Source of the DNA: Anaerolineales bacterium
Lineage (GTDB): Bacteria > Chloroflexota > Anaerolineae > 4572-78 > J111
Length of the DNA: 64,000 nt
NCBI GenBank assembly: GCA_020634855.1
Contig: JACKAU010000007.1
Coordinates: 426,891-490,890, forward strand
Reading direction: 5' to 3'
The notes beneath the pieces were generated by a model. It was not told the DNA's origin. It made no database searches and saw nothing but the letters and a program-made list of their open reading frames with translations. Of this stretch, positions 9,632 to 18,336 are shown one piece after another (the stretch's first letter is position 1; every line of letters begins with the position of its first letter). The translations under genes were made by a program, and so were the position numbers.

Positions 9632-9715
9632 ATAACAAAAAGGGACGACTATCGTCGCCCCTCAAGCGTCTAACGGTTCCATTTCGACAATTATCTGTCG
9701 ATCTTATTAAATACA

Positions 9716-9772
9716 AATTGTGAATTGTGGATTGTGAATCATGAACTTATTTTTCATCCACAATTCACAATT
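9716..9772. repeat. 17-bp inverted repeat of GTGAATT words
   Basis: The arm at 9716-9732 and its exact complement at 9756-9772 form a perfect 17-bp stem around a 23-base loop. The arms are built from repeated AATTGTG words. Confidence 0.75.
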
Positions 9773-9804
9773 ATTTTAGTAACATAACCCCAGAGTTTTC
9801 AAAG

Positions 9805-9852
9805 AAAGAAGGCGCAAAGGCCAAAAGAAATTCTGTACTTTGCGCCTTCTTT
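9805..9852. terminator. Bidirectional hairpin between convergent genes
   Basis: AAAGAAGGCGCAAAG pairs perfectly over 15 bp with CTTTGCGCCTTCTTT, loop 18 bases, with A-rich and T-rich flanks on both strands. It sits between the S24-like gene and the convergent small gene at 9873-10193. Confidence 0.6.
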
Positions 9853-9872
9853 GGTTCTTTGTGGTTTTCTTT

Positions 9873-10193
9873 CTATTCTCCGCTCGTATCCACACAATAC
9901 CAACAATCCAGGCCGCTACCGTAAGCCGTAACCATCTCCGATCGCTCCAACAGCGTCTCGGCGGTAGGGTTCTCATCAAAACAGACCCGCATCCGTCGGG
10001 GGTGGTCGGCATAATGCTTCAAAAATTCACGGTAGGTCATCGTTTTCTTCGGTTCAAATTTACTGGGACAATAAATCCCATAGCGATTAGGCAGACGCAT
10101 GGCCAGCGGCTGCAAGTTGACCACTTGATCGCTGAGGTTGCCTGATTTGGCGCGGTTATTATGTCGGTCTCGGGTTTTTGCAAGTTGGGTCAT
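9873..10193 (-). CDS. Hypothetical protein, 106 residues
   Basis: I do not recognise this 106-residue protein. It is hydrophilic and basic in its first half, has four Cys or Trp/Cys-rich points (YCPSKF, CFDENP, CWYC near the C-terminus) and no signal peptide or membrane segment. The CWYC pair near the end could bind metal or form a disulfide. Reality is supported by a GGAGAAG ribosome-binding site five bases before the ATG and by a hairpin just after the stop. It stands alone on the minus strand, convergent with the S24-like gene and divergent from the decayed SPFH copy. Confidence 0.55.
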   Translation of the reverse strand: MTQLAKTRDRHNNRAKSGNLSDQVVNLQPLAMRLPNRYGIYCPSKFEPKKTMTYREFLKHYADHPRRMRVCFDENPTAETLLERSEMVTAYGSGLDCWYCVDTSGE

Positions 10194-10360
10194 GACTTCT
10201 CCGATTTCGGGTAATTGAGAAAATAGTTAGAAATTCATTTGAAATCTTAAAATACAGTTAGAACATTTGTTTCTAATTAAATTATAGGCAATTATGGGGA
10301 TTTGTCCAATTTTCTTAATGTTTTTTCCGGTGGCAACCATCCCATATTTAAATTTACTAC

Positions 10361-10389
10361 TTGACATAACATTAATTATCGGATACTAT
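10361..10389 (+). promoter_or_regulatory. Near-consensus promoter of decayed SPFH gene
   Basis: TTGACA, a 17-base spacer and TACTAT, pointing towards the SPFH pseudogene 180 bases downstream. A second TTGACA at 10446-10451 with TTAAAT 17 bases later is a weaker start. Confidence 0.6.
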
Positions 10390-10443
10390 GGAAGCAAGTA
10401 TCACAATAATTGAGCGCCATGTTAACAACTGAATGGGAGCCTA

Positions 10444-10481
10444 TATTGACATAATATTCTAGTTCCAGTTAAATGTCAATA
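10444..10481 (+). promoter_or_regulatory. Operator-like inverted repeat
   Basis: TATTGACAT and ATGTCAATA form a perfect 9-bp inverted repeat separated by 20 bases. It overlaps a second possible -35 element, a layout that would suit a dimeric repressor binding two half-sites or a leader hairpin. Confidence 0.4.
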
Positions 10482-10570
10482 GGTGTCAAAAAATGAAGTT
10501 TTCAGATCGAAAAATGACGCTTGTAATGTTTCGATTGAACTATAACAAGTTGTGATATAGGAGACAAACC

Positions 10571-12184
10571 ATGGCAACACCGGCTATGTCTTTAATGCGG
10601 TCAGAAATGTCGTTCAGCAGACGAATTATCTTAGGGGAGTATCTTTACTTCTTATTATTTTGCTAAGTTGGTTTTTGCTGACAGTCAATTATTGGTTAGG
10701 GATGATATTCTTTTTTGTAAGCTCGCTTGTTTTCATCCGCTTCTACTTTAAGAAATATCAAGCCCGTAATCTCCTTTTATTCTTGACCTTCACATTATTT
10801 GTTTTTGTGCTGGTTAGCAGTCTAAGCTATGGCATCATAGTTAACTACCCAAACGCTTTTCCCTTTATTCAAAACAATTTAGCAGATCAGTTAAGTGCAG
10901 CGATTATGATCGGTGGTTTCGCAACTCTGTTTGGTGTTATTTTGCCTTTTTGTTAACCGTAGCTGTCGCTGCCTTTGGAATACTAAAATGGCATGATAAG
11001 GATCTGTCTATATCTTACAACGCTGCTTTCAGCCATTTATTATCTGATGTACTGGGCCTATTCAAACTTTCAGTTAAAGTCGTTGACGGCGAGCTTATAG
11101 GCAGCGAACGCGATCTAGAGCGTCTTGAGACTTTTGGAGGGCCAGGGTGGTTAACTGTTTTTCCTGGGTATATTGTAGCCTTACACGAATGGGGTAAACT
11201 TACACGAGTTGTTGGTATGGGATTCACAATGCTCAACCGTGAAGAGCAAATTAAAGCTATTCTTCCTCTAAATCCTCAAGGTGGCATCAACACAATTGAA
11301 AATGTTATGACAAAAGATCGTGTTCCACTGACCGTCCACGTACTTTGATATGTAGCTCAAATGGAACCGGCTACTGAGACTGCGGAGCGATTAGGTGTTG
11401 ATGAAACCGATCTTACTGTCGGTGATTATTACAACAAAATTTATGAAAGCAATGCCCGTAGGGTGGCCATAAAAGCGCCTAAAGTTTGGGACGGGTTAAA
11501 AGGTCCGATCATGGGTAATGTTAAAGATGCCTTTATGTCTATAAATTTCGATGATTTATTTCATCTAACAGAGAGTGAGAACAATGGTGAGATAGAGATC
11601 AGTCCCGATAATCGTAAAATTGCCGCCATTGAAAAATTAGTTAAGGAAAAATCGATGGGATCGGAAGATGGTAAAGGATTGGCTCTAAGAGTTGTTGATA
11701 TTAGTGAAATTCAATTTCCGGAAGAAATACAGAAAATTATCAATAAAGAAGCATCTTCCTCGTTGAGGCCAGTATCAAGAAGATTGAAGCTAGAACACTA
11801 GAAGAAACGGCCGAAATGGAAGCAAATATACGTATTAGAAAAGCTGATGCTGAAAGTGTGGCTAAAGTTACTGAGGCTCGAGCTGAGCAAACAGCTGCCG
11901 AATACAAAACCCGTGCCCAATTAGAACTAGCCAGGGGGTAGAGCACAGGCAGAATTTTTAGAAGGAAGAGGCAGAGCCACAGCCCGAGCCGAACTTTATA
12001 GGCGAGTTATTCGCACTCTACGCGAGGAGGGGCAATCCCCGAAACAATTCAAGCAATTCTGCAAAGTCTTGCCCGAACTAACAATCTAGAAGATGAATTG
12101 AAACGACTACTTCAACTCACTGTGCATTACATTAAAGGAGAGCATACGGGCCGGGCCATCTCTGACGGCAACGATCATCGTTAA
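10571..12184 (+). pseudogene. Decayed SPFH/band-7 paralogue
   Basis: This stretch retains the whole SPFH protein of 5645-7279 in pieces. A 31-codon start (MATPAMSLMRSEMSF) is followed by membrane segments at 10660-10956, the band-7 part at 10950-11348 (FGGPGWLTVFPGYIVAL, matching FGGPGWMTVYPQQAVAL), a middle part at 11361-11801 and an Ala/Glu-rich tail up to 12184. Lesions I can see: a frameshift near 10650, another near 10950, an in-frame TGA at 11346-11348, a frameshift near 11755, a shift at the G-run near 11935 and one near 12030. The ATG still has GGAG eight bases upstream and a near-consensus promoter, so inactivation looks recent. Clustered sequencing errors are possible but unlikely because neighbouring genes are intact. 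Confidence 0.85.
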
Positions 12185-12189
12185 TGTGA

Positions 12190-12471
12190 TTACTCATTGT
12201 CAAGCAACTGAGGTAACTCTTGAATAACAGTCATTACCGAATGAGTGCGACGCTGAGCATAATGTTCAGCTTTTACTGCCTCAAAATCGCTGCTTAAGCC
12301 GACAATTTGAGCCACCGCATTTAACCCCTCCTCAAAACCCTGTTCAAACAGTAATGCGGCCGCATCAGATGTTTGTAGAGAGATACTGCATCGAGTTTTC
12401 CAGAGCGCTACCAGTGCGTTCAATAATTCATCATGTCGGGTCATACCTATCGGCCTACTTTGCCAATTCAT
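12190..12471 (-). CDS. Hypothetical protein, 93 residues
   Basis: A small, helical 93-residue protein that I do not recognise. No Cys pair, signal peptide or membrane segment; hydrophobic heptad-like spacing is seen in LLFEQGFEEGLNAVAQIVGL. The ATG has a GGAG site six bases upstream, which supports a real gene. The stop lies only five bases from the end of the convergent SPFH pseudogene. Confidence 0.5.
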   Translation of the reverse strand: MNWQSRPIGMTRHDELLNALVALWKTRCSISLQTSDAAALLFEQGFEEGLNAVAQIVGLSSDFEAVKAEHYAQRRTHSVMTVIQELPQLLDNE

Positions 12472-12968
12472 TGACGTCTCCTATATTAGCCTTTATGCTA
12501 GCAGAACAAGCGTTCTTAGGCAAATTATTAATGTTCAAAATTCGACTCTCGCTCCATCTTATTAAAGTTTTTGAATTTTACAATGGGTCAAATTGCCCCT
12601 TCCCGTGCTCCCCCTTAACACGCCAATCAAGACAAATACCCGGGTCGCGCTGTACCAGAGACGAAAGATCATAGACCACAAGCCTCCTCCGTAGCACCCT
12701 GCTGAAAACGCCTTGAACGTAGCGGCTGTAAAGCTACCCATCCACTTCTATTAGTCTTTCTAAATTTGGATTAAGTTGCGAGGACCAACCTCATCCGCCT
12801 TGGGGTGAGGTTCTTTGGTTTGAAAAAACCGGCGTGTCCCTCGACTGCCTTGATGAGTCGACAACCGGTGACAGTGTATCCTTAGAGAATAGACAAGGAT
12901 TAGCCAAAAAGGATGCAATGAAATGAAAAAACCTTTAACTTCGCAATGACCGTCGTACCCCTACCCGG
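12472..12968. other. Intergenic region without recognised gene
   Basis: Nearly 500 bases without a convincing gene. A 10-bp hairpin (AACCTCATCC with GGGTGAGGTT) lies at about 12787-12812. No tRNA, riboswitch or promoter could be supported. Confidence 0.5.
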
Positions 12969-13592
12969 TCACCCCTCCCCACCCTCAAGCAAATACTCCA
13001 AATCCGCCCGTAGATCATCCGGCTCAAAGCCAAAAGGATAAGTCAAAATAATCTCCCCCTGTGGATCGAGCAGATACAGCCGGGAGGTGTGGCTAACCAG
13101 ATAACCCGCGGCAGAATCCGGAACGTCTTCCTTCTCGGCATACGCGCCGAACGCGCCCATGACGTCCAGGGTCTTCTCAAAATCATCGGTCAGGCCGATG
13201 AAATCCGGGCCAAAAGCTTGAAGATAGCGCGTCAGGACCTCCGGCGTATCCCGCTCCGGATCGACCGAGATAAAAACCACGTTGACCTGCTCCGGGTGAT
13301 CCATCTCGGCCAGCGCCTGCTTAACGTCGGCCATCGTCAGCGGGCACACATCGGGGCAAAAGGTGTAACCAAAATAGACTAAGGTCAGGCGGCCGGCGGC
13401 GTCGCTGAGGTGGAACGATTCGCCGGTGGTGCTCATTAGCTCAAAATCAGGCACGGGCAGCGGCGGATCTAACTGACCACCTTTAAATTCATAGCCGCCG
13501 AACAACGATTGGCAGCCGGCCAGCACCAAACTAACCGCCATTAGGATGAGCCAGTAACGAATAGGAGCATTGATTTTCGGGTGCAAAGTCAT
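12969..13592 (-). CDS. SCO1/SenC-family copper chaperone lipoprotein
   Basis: A 207-residue thioredoxin-fold protein of the SCO1/SenC/PrrC family, which delivers copper to, or reduces, the CuA site of cytochrome c oxidase on the outer face of the membrane. It has a lipoprotein signal peptide with lipobox LAGC (Cys27), the copper-binding CPDVC motif (Cys79 and Cys83) and the conserved His in LVSHTS. The central VVFISVDPERDTPE segment is typical of the family. Length is normal. It stands alone here; no cytochrome oxidase genes lie in the window. The AGGAAG stretch abuts the ATG, an unusually short spacing. Confidence 0.9.
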   Translation of the reverse strand: MTLHPKINAPIRYWLILMAVSLVLAGCQSLFGGYEFKGGQLDPPLPVPDFELMSTTGESFHLSDAAGRLTLVYFGYTFCPDVCPLTMADVKQALAEMDHPEQVNVVFISVDPERDTPEVLTRYLQAFGPDFIGLTDDFEKTLDVMGAFGAYAEKEDVPDSAAGYLVSHTSRLYLLDPQGEIILTYPFGFEPDDLRADLEYLLEGGEG

Positions 13593-13721
13593 CTTCCTTT
13601 AGGGTATCGATTCAATGCCGTCAAGTTACCCGGCATCGCTCAGAACTATAATGCCTGCCCCTAGAGTTGTCAACCTAGACAACAATGGGGAACTAAAACG
13701 CACCCAACAGCCACCCTTTGT

Positions 13722-13750
13722 TTGAGTCGCCCTTCCTTTTGTGCTATGAT
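13722..13750 (+). promoter_or_regulatory. Sigma70-type promoter upstream of radical SAM gene
   Basis: TTGAGT, 17-base spacer, TATGAT. The first downstream gene is the radical SAM gene at 14121, giving a leader of about 365 bases that contains the ACACGGAT-word repeat. Confidence 0.45.
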
Positions 13751-13812
13751 ACCCTACACCATTATCCTAACCCGAACCTAATTTCAATCGATCACAATTT
13801 TACATAAAAGTG

Positions 13813-13921
13813 GGTAAATAGAACACAGATCGTACCGATCACACGGATAAACACAGATTTTTTTTAGCTAAATCAAGCCTTATCGGTGAAAATCCGTATA
13901 ATCCGTGTCATCCGCGTTCTA
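13813..13921. repeat. Imperfect inverted repeat of ACACGGAT words
   Basis: The left part (GAACACAGATCG, ACACGGATAAACACAGAT) and the right part, read on the other strand (GAACGCGGATGACACGGAT, TACGGATTTTCACCGAT), are imperfect complements of one another, with a T-run between them. Confidence 0.6.
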
Positions 13922-14120
13922 TCATTGCTCATCAGATCTTGAAATCGTGATCGACTGAATTTGATCGTAAGCGTCCAGCCATTGGTTTTTTTCTTGTTTG
14001 GCCAAACTTTAAGCTACAGAGCCGGAAATGATGCCTCAAGCCTTATCTTTCCGGACAAAACTGACGGCTGATAGCTGACAACTGAACGCTTACAATTGTC
14101 CAACACCCAGGAGATTATCT

Positions 14121-16088
14121 ATGCGAATTAATGACCGGCAGCTTGACCGGATCTTAGCCAAGGTGCAGAAACCGGCCCGCTACATCGGCGGGGAATATAA
14201 CAGCATCGCCAAAGATTGGGCCGACCCCGACATCTTGACCAAAGTGGCGCTGGTGTTTCCCGATGTGTACGATTTAGGGATGAGCAACTTGGGGCTGGCT
14301 ATTCTATACGATTTGCTCAATCAACGGACCGATAGCCTGGCCGAACGGGTCTATGTCCCCTGGCCGGATATGGCCGACCAGATGCGGGCGGTTCAGATGC
14401 CCCTGTACGCGCTGGAGAGCCGCCGGGAGCTGCGCGATTTCGACCTCATCGGCGTGAGTTTGCCCTACGAGCAGCTTTACACCAATGTGCTGACCATGCT
14501 GGATTTGGCGCACATGCCGCTGCGCAGTCTCGACCGCGACGCCACTTATCCGCTGGTGTGCGCGGGCGGCAACGCGGTCTTCAATCCCGAACCGATGGCT
14601 GATTTCTTCGATTTCTTTGTAATGGGCGAGGGCGAAGATGTCATCGTTGAAGTTATGCTGGCCATGCGCGAGGTCGAGCAGGCGGACCGCGATACGCAAC
14701 TACGCCGGCTGGCTAGAATTCCCGGCGTGTACGTGCCGCGATTTTACAGCTTTACCTACTATGAGTCGGACAGCACGATCTCCAATGTGGAACCGCTGGA
14801 CGAAGCCGCCGAAAGCCACATCGTCAAGCGCATTGCGCCACTGATGCCGCCGCCGGTCACCCGCTTCATTGTGCCCTTTGTCGATGTCGTCTTCAACCGA
14901 GCCTCGATTGAGATACAACGCGGCTGCACCCGTGGCTGTCGCTTCTGCCAGGCCGGCATGGTTTTTCGGCCGGTGCGAGAGCGATCGGTGGCCGAGTTGA
15001 TCGACACCGTGGAAAAAATCGTCGAGCATACCGGCCACGAAGAAATCGGGCTGTTATCGCTCAGCAGCAGCGACTATACCCAAATCGGGCCACTGGTCAA
15101 AGCTATTTCTGATAAGTATGGCGAGCAGGCGCTCAGCATCTCGCTGCCTAGCCTGCGCATCGAGTCCTTTTCAGCCGATCTGTTGGAGATGCTGGAAGGC
15201 ACGCGTAAGGCCAGCTTCACCTTTGCCCCGGAAGCGGCCACCGACCGCATGCGTCAGGTGATCAACAAATACATCAGCACCGAAGACCTGCTGCAGACCG
15301 CCGATGACGTTTACAGCCGGGGCTGGCGGCTGATCAAGCTCTACTTTATGATCGGCCAGCCGACGGAGACCGACGAGGATGTGATCGCCATTGCCAGGCT
15401 GGCCAAGCGGGTGCTGGAGATCGGCCGGAAGTACCACGGCAACCGAGCCAAAGTGCGGGTCGGCGTCAGCACCTTTGTGCCCAAGCCGCACACCCCGTTT
15501 CAATGGGCCGAACTGGCCGATTTGGACGATATCCGCCGCAAGCAAGCCTTAATGCGCCAGGAATTTGGCCGAACCGGCGGCATTATCTTCAATTGGAACG
15601 AAGCCGAGGAGACACTGATGGAAGCCTTTCTGTCGCGCGGGGATCGCCGGTTGGGGCCGGTCATTCAATCGGCCTGGGAAAAAGGGGCCAAGTTCGACGC
15701 CTGGAAAGAGTGGCATCGACCGACGGCTTGGCTTGAGGCCTTTGCCGAACACGGTCTCGATCCGACCTGGTACGCCCATCGCCCCCGCCCGGCCGATGAA
15801 ATTTTTCCGTGGGATCATATCAACGCGGGGGTGGAGAAACGATGGCTGCTGTTAGATTGGTACGCCGCCGAAAAAGGCGAAACGAAGGTGGACTGCCGCG
15901 AGCATTGTTACCACTGCGGCATCTTGACCGCCTTCAAAGGGCTGCGGGCCAACACCCCGCCGGCTGCCTGGGAATGTCCACCCATCCGTAACCCGCGCTG
16001 GCAAAAGTTGGCTGAGGAAGGTCAGGTAATCGGCTTAACGGAAGTGGTTAAGGAGAACATGTTGAAAAGTAGCGTGCCGGATAAGTAA
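14121..16088 (+). CDS. TIGR03960-family B12-binding radical SAM protein
   Basis: A 655-residue radical SAM enzyme of the TIGR03960 family. An N-terminal cobalamin-binding-like region (about 40-200, with DVYDLGMSNLGLAILYD) precedes the radical SAM barrel, whose [4Fe-4S]-binding motif CTRGCRFC has Cys at 269, 273 and 276. A Cys-rich tail (CREHCYHCG) near residue 595 may bind a second cluster or metal. The substrate is not established for this family; in many genomes it is adjacent or fused to a DUF2344 protein, which is not present here. Start: GGAG eight bases before the ATG. Transcription ends at a strong hairpin. Confidence 0.88.
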   Translation: MRINDRQLDRILAKVQKPARYIGGEYNSIAKDWADPDILTKVALVFPDVYDLGMSNLGLAILYDLLNQRTDSLAERVYVPWPDMADQMRAVQMPLYALESRRELRDFDLIGVSLPYEQLYTNVLTMLDLAHMPLRSLDRDATYPLVCAGGNAVFNPEPMADFFDFFVMGEGEDVIVEVMLAMREVEQADRDTQLRRLARIPGVYVPRFYSFTYYESDSTISNVEPLDEAAESHIVKRIAPLMPPPVTRFIVPFVDVVFNRASIEIQRGCTRGCRFCQAGMVFRPVRERSVAELIDTVEKIVEHTGHEEIGLLSLSSSDYTQIGPLVKAISDKYGEQALSISLPSLRIESFSADLLEMLEGTRKASFTFAPEAATDRMRQVINKYISTEDLLQTADDVYSRGWRLIKLYFMIGQPTETDEDVIAIARLAKRVLEIGRKYHGNRAKVRVGVSTFVPKPHTPFQWAELADLDDIRRKQALMRQEFGRTGGIIFNWNEAEETLMEAFLSRGDRRLGPVIQSAWEKGAKFDAWKEWHRPTAWLEAFAEHGLDPTWYAHRPRPADEIFPWDHINAGVEKRWLLLDWYAAEKGETKVDCREHCYHCGILTAFKGLRANTPPAAWECPPIRNPRWQKLAEEGQVIGLTEVVKENMLKSSVPDK

Positions 16089-16110
16089 GCAACATCCTAT
16101 GAAACCGCAC

Positions 16111-16147
16111 AAAAAAGGCGAATGGATTTTCACCATTCGCCTTTTTT
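16111..16147. terminator. Bidirectional rho-independent terminator
   Basis: A perfect 15-bp stem, with AAAAAAGGCGAATGG as its left arm and a 7-base loop. The A-run and T-run make it work on both strands. It separates the convergent radical SAM and J-domain/VWA genes. Confidence 0.9.
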
Positions 16148-16171
16148 AGTGGATCGCGATAGGAATTGGGT

Positions 16172-17635
16172 CTAATTTATCGAACTCGATGACAAGGCGC
16201 GAGTGCCATATTTTATTTTCTTACGACCCTCTTCCGACAGCGCTTTGGTGCGGGATAACTGGCCGGCTTCCAGCAAAGCCGCTCGTGACAGTTCGACTTC
16301 GCCCATGTCGAGTAGCCGAGTGGCGATAATTTCCAGTCGTTGGGTGGCTCTTTTAACTTGGCCGGCCGTCAGGTCGGTCTGGACTTTTTCCTGCATTTTA
16401 TAGATCGCCAGATTTTTCAAGGCATCGGTCACCGGTGAGGGGATTCCGGCCGCTTCAGGCGTGTCTTTTAGATGAACGGCCAGTTCTACCCAATCCCAGG
16501 GTCGATGATTAGCGTGGCCGGGCATATCACCTTCAACCGTCAAGCGCAGCAGGCGATGGGACCCTAAAGTCAATTCCGGTATACGAAACTCCAGCAAAAT
16601 ACTTTTCTCCTGTTTGACGCTCAAAGCGCCAAGCATCACCGTGGCCCCATGGAGGTCTAAATGGGTAATCTGGGGTTTCATCTGATACACCTCGTGCAGC
16701 CGGACGCCAGCGGCTGGATTCACCGTCATTTTCAACCGGCGCGCCACCACCGACTCCAGGCTGCGTAAGGTTTGGTCAAAGATGTTTTGAACTTTTTCCG
16801 GTGAGTCAATGTAAATCGACGCGCCGTCGGAAGCGGCCGCCATTTGGTCGAGCAGATCTTCATTCCAGTCGGCGCCGATACCGATGGTACTGAGATTGAT
16901 TTGGTTGGCTCCGGCCCAGCGGGCGTGTTCCAAACACCCCTGCTCATCGCCATAAGTCCGGCCGTCGGTGAGGAGGATAAGATGATTGACCGAGGTTTTA
17001 CTCCAATAACGTTTGATCTCCTCCAGACCGGCCGTCAAACCCGTCAGCATTTCGGTGCCGCCGTTGGGCTGGATCGTGCTGACAATCGATTTGGCCATCG
17101 CCTTTTCAATACCGCGCCGGCTCGGCAGTAAAACCTGAGCGCGGTCACTAAAAGTAACCAAACTCAATGAGTCTTCGGGCTGGAGGGCGTCGATGATGTG
17201 GCGGATGGCTTCTTTGACTTGCTGCAAGCGCCGGCCCTGCATCGAGGTACTGCGATCGATGACCAGAGACAGGTTGATTGGCAGTCGGGAAGTCGGCAAA
17301 TCGGCGGCCGGCATGATATCCAACAACACATAAAAAGCCTGTTCCGTATCGAGGGGACGGAGCGTTTGTTCACTGGTAACGACCTGGAGACTGAGCGCCG
17401 ATGAGCGATCAAGCCCTTGATGTGAGCGCCAGTGGTGATATTCGCGTCGTTTAAGGGGATCGCTTAACGTTTCGTAGGCTTCTTGAATTTCCGTAAACTT
17501 CTCGGCCGCGTTGGGGCCAGAATTGACATCAGGGTGATAGGTGCGCGCCAATTGGCGATAGCCCCGCCGAATGTCTTGATCGGTGGCTGATTGACTCACC
17601 CCCAAGATAGCATAGTAATCTTTGTAGGTTGGCAT
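16172..17635 (-). CDS. J-domain protein with von Willebrand factor A domain
   Basis: A 487-residue protein joining an N-terminal DnaJ J-domain (residues 1-68, with the HPD motif at 34-36 that stimulates Hsp70 ATPase) to a VWA domain (about 118-300) with an intact metal-ion-dependent adhesion site: DRSTS (Asp126, Ser128, Ser130) and LLTDG. The C-terminal ~180 residues are a beta-rich region then helices. It has no DnaJ Gly/Phe or zinc-finger region, so it is not a general chaperone; a client-specific Hsp70 adaptor is plausible. It lies 116 bases after hpt and follows an FHA-kinase gene on the same strand, suggesting one signalling-related transcript. Confidence 0.85.
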   Translation of the reverse strand: MPTYKDYYAILGVSQSATDQDIRRGYRQLARTYHPDVNSGPNAAEKFTEIQEAYETLSDPLKRREYHHWRSHQGLDRSSALSLQVVTSEQTLRPLDTEQAFYVLLDIMPAADLPTSRLPINLSLVIDRSTSMQGRRLQQVKEAIRHIIDALQPEDSLSLVTFSDRAQVLLPSRRGIEKAMAKSIVSTIQPNGGTEMLTGLTAGLEEIKRYWSKTSVNHLILLTDGRTYGDEQGCLEHARWAGANQINLSTIGIGADWNEDLLDQMAAASDGASIYIDSPEKVQNIFDQTLRSLESVVARRLKMTVNPAAGVRLHEVYQMKPQITHLDLHGATVMLGALSVKQEKSILLEFRIPELTLGSHRLLRLTVEGDMPGHANHRPWDWVELAVHLKDTPEAAGIPSPVTDALKNLAIYKMQEKVQTDLTAGQVKRATQRLEIIATRLLDMGEVELSRAALLEAGQLSRTKALSEEGRKKIKYGTRALSSSSIN

Positions 17636-17751
17636 AAATGAGTAGCTAGTGCTAATTGAGAAAAGTTTTGTCGTAGTAATTATAACTTAGGATCGAGTTG
17701 GTTTATATGAAGTTTGAATAAAGATTACATATTAATAATTATGGCGGCCGG

Positions 17752-18306
17752 TCAATCGACCACCGCCCCCGGTTTGACCACCCCGATAAACGGGAGTTCC
17801 CTAAATTTCTGATCGACATCCAGGCCGTAACCGAAAACAAACTTATCAGGAATATTGAAACCGACATAGTCAACCTCGATGTCCACTTCTCGGCGCTCTT
17901 CCTTGTCCAATAAGGTGCAAATCTTCAGGCTGGCCGGCCCTCGGGTAGCCAGGTTACGGGTAATGTAGCGTAGGGTATAGCCGCTGTCGATAATATCTTC
18001 GACAATCAAAATGTCGCGGCCGGCAATAGGGTGATCCAGGTCTTTTACAATGCGGACGACGCCGGTAGAGCGCCTGACCCCTTTGTCGTAACTGGATACG
18101 GCCAAAAAATCGATTTCATGGGGGATGGTGATCTGACGCATAAGATCGGTTAAAAACACCACGCCCCCTTTTAAGACACAAATCAACAGTAAATCTCGAT
18201 CCCGATAATCTTCCGAAATCTGCCGGCCCAACTCCTTGATGCGGGCGCTCAGCGTGGCCTCATCGATGAGTTTTTCTTGCAGATACTTTTCCCAGGCGAA
18301 TGTCAT
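17752..18306 (-). CDS. hpt: Hypoxanthine phosphoribosyltransferase
   Basis: A 184-residue purine-salvage enzyme that transfers the phosphoribosyl group of PRPP to hypoxanthine or guanine. The PRPP-binding loop EDIIDSGYTL is at about residues 100-109, preceded by the flexible SSYDKGVRRSTG loop and an LKGGVVFLTDL segment near 45. Length is typical. AGAGGA lies just upstream of the ATG. It sits between the FHA-kinase gene (30 bases upstream) and the J-domain/VWA gene, all on the minus strand. Confidence 0.95.
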   Translation of the reverse strand: MTFAWEKYLQEKLIDEATLSARIKELGRQISEDYRDRDLLLICVLKGGVVFLTDLMRQITIPHEIDFLAVSSYDKGVRRSTGVVRIVKDLDHPIAGRDILIVEDIIDSGYTLRYITRNLATRGPASLKICTLLDKEERREVDIEVDYVGFNIPDKFVFGYGLDVDQKFRELPFIGVVKPGAVVD

Positions 18307-18336
18307 GATTTTCCTCTGATATCTATTTGAGTTTGT

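Larger units (their letters stand above)
10194..10570. other. AT-rich intergenic region with divergent control signals
   Basis: A 377-base gap between the minus-strand small gene and the SPFH pseudogene. No gene seen. It carries the promoter and inverted repeat annotated separately. Confidence 0.6.
13593..14120. other. Divergent intergenic region
   Basis: A 528-base gap between the SCO gene and the radical SAM gene. No gene is seen. It holds a plus-strand promoter, an ACACGGAT-word inverted repeat and, at about 14055-14090, CTGA/GCTGATA words of a further repeat type. Confidence 0.5.

Noticed and set aside
12354..12674. 106-codon plus-strand frame as a gene
   Set aside because: It overlaps the better-supported minus-strand gene at 12190-12471 and has low-complexity, non-protein-like content.
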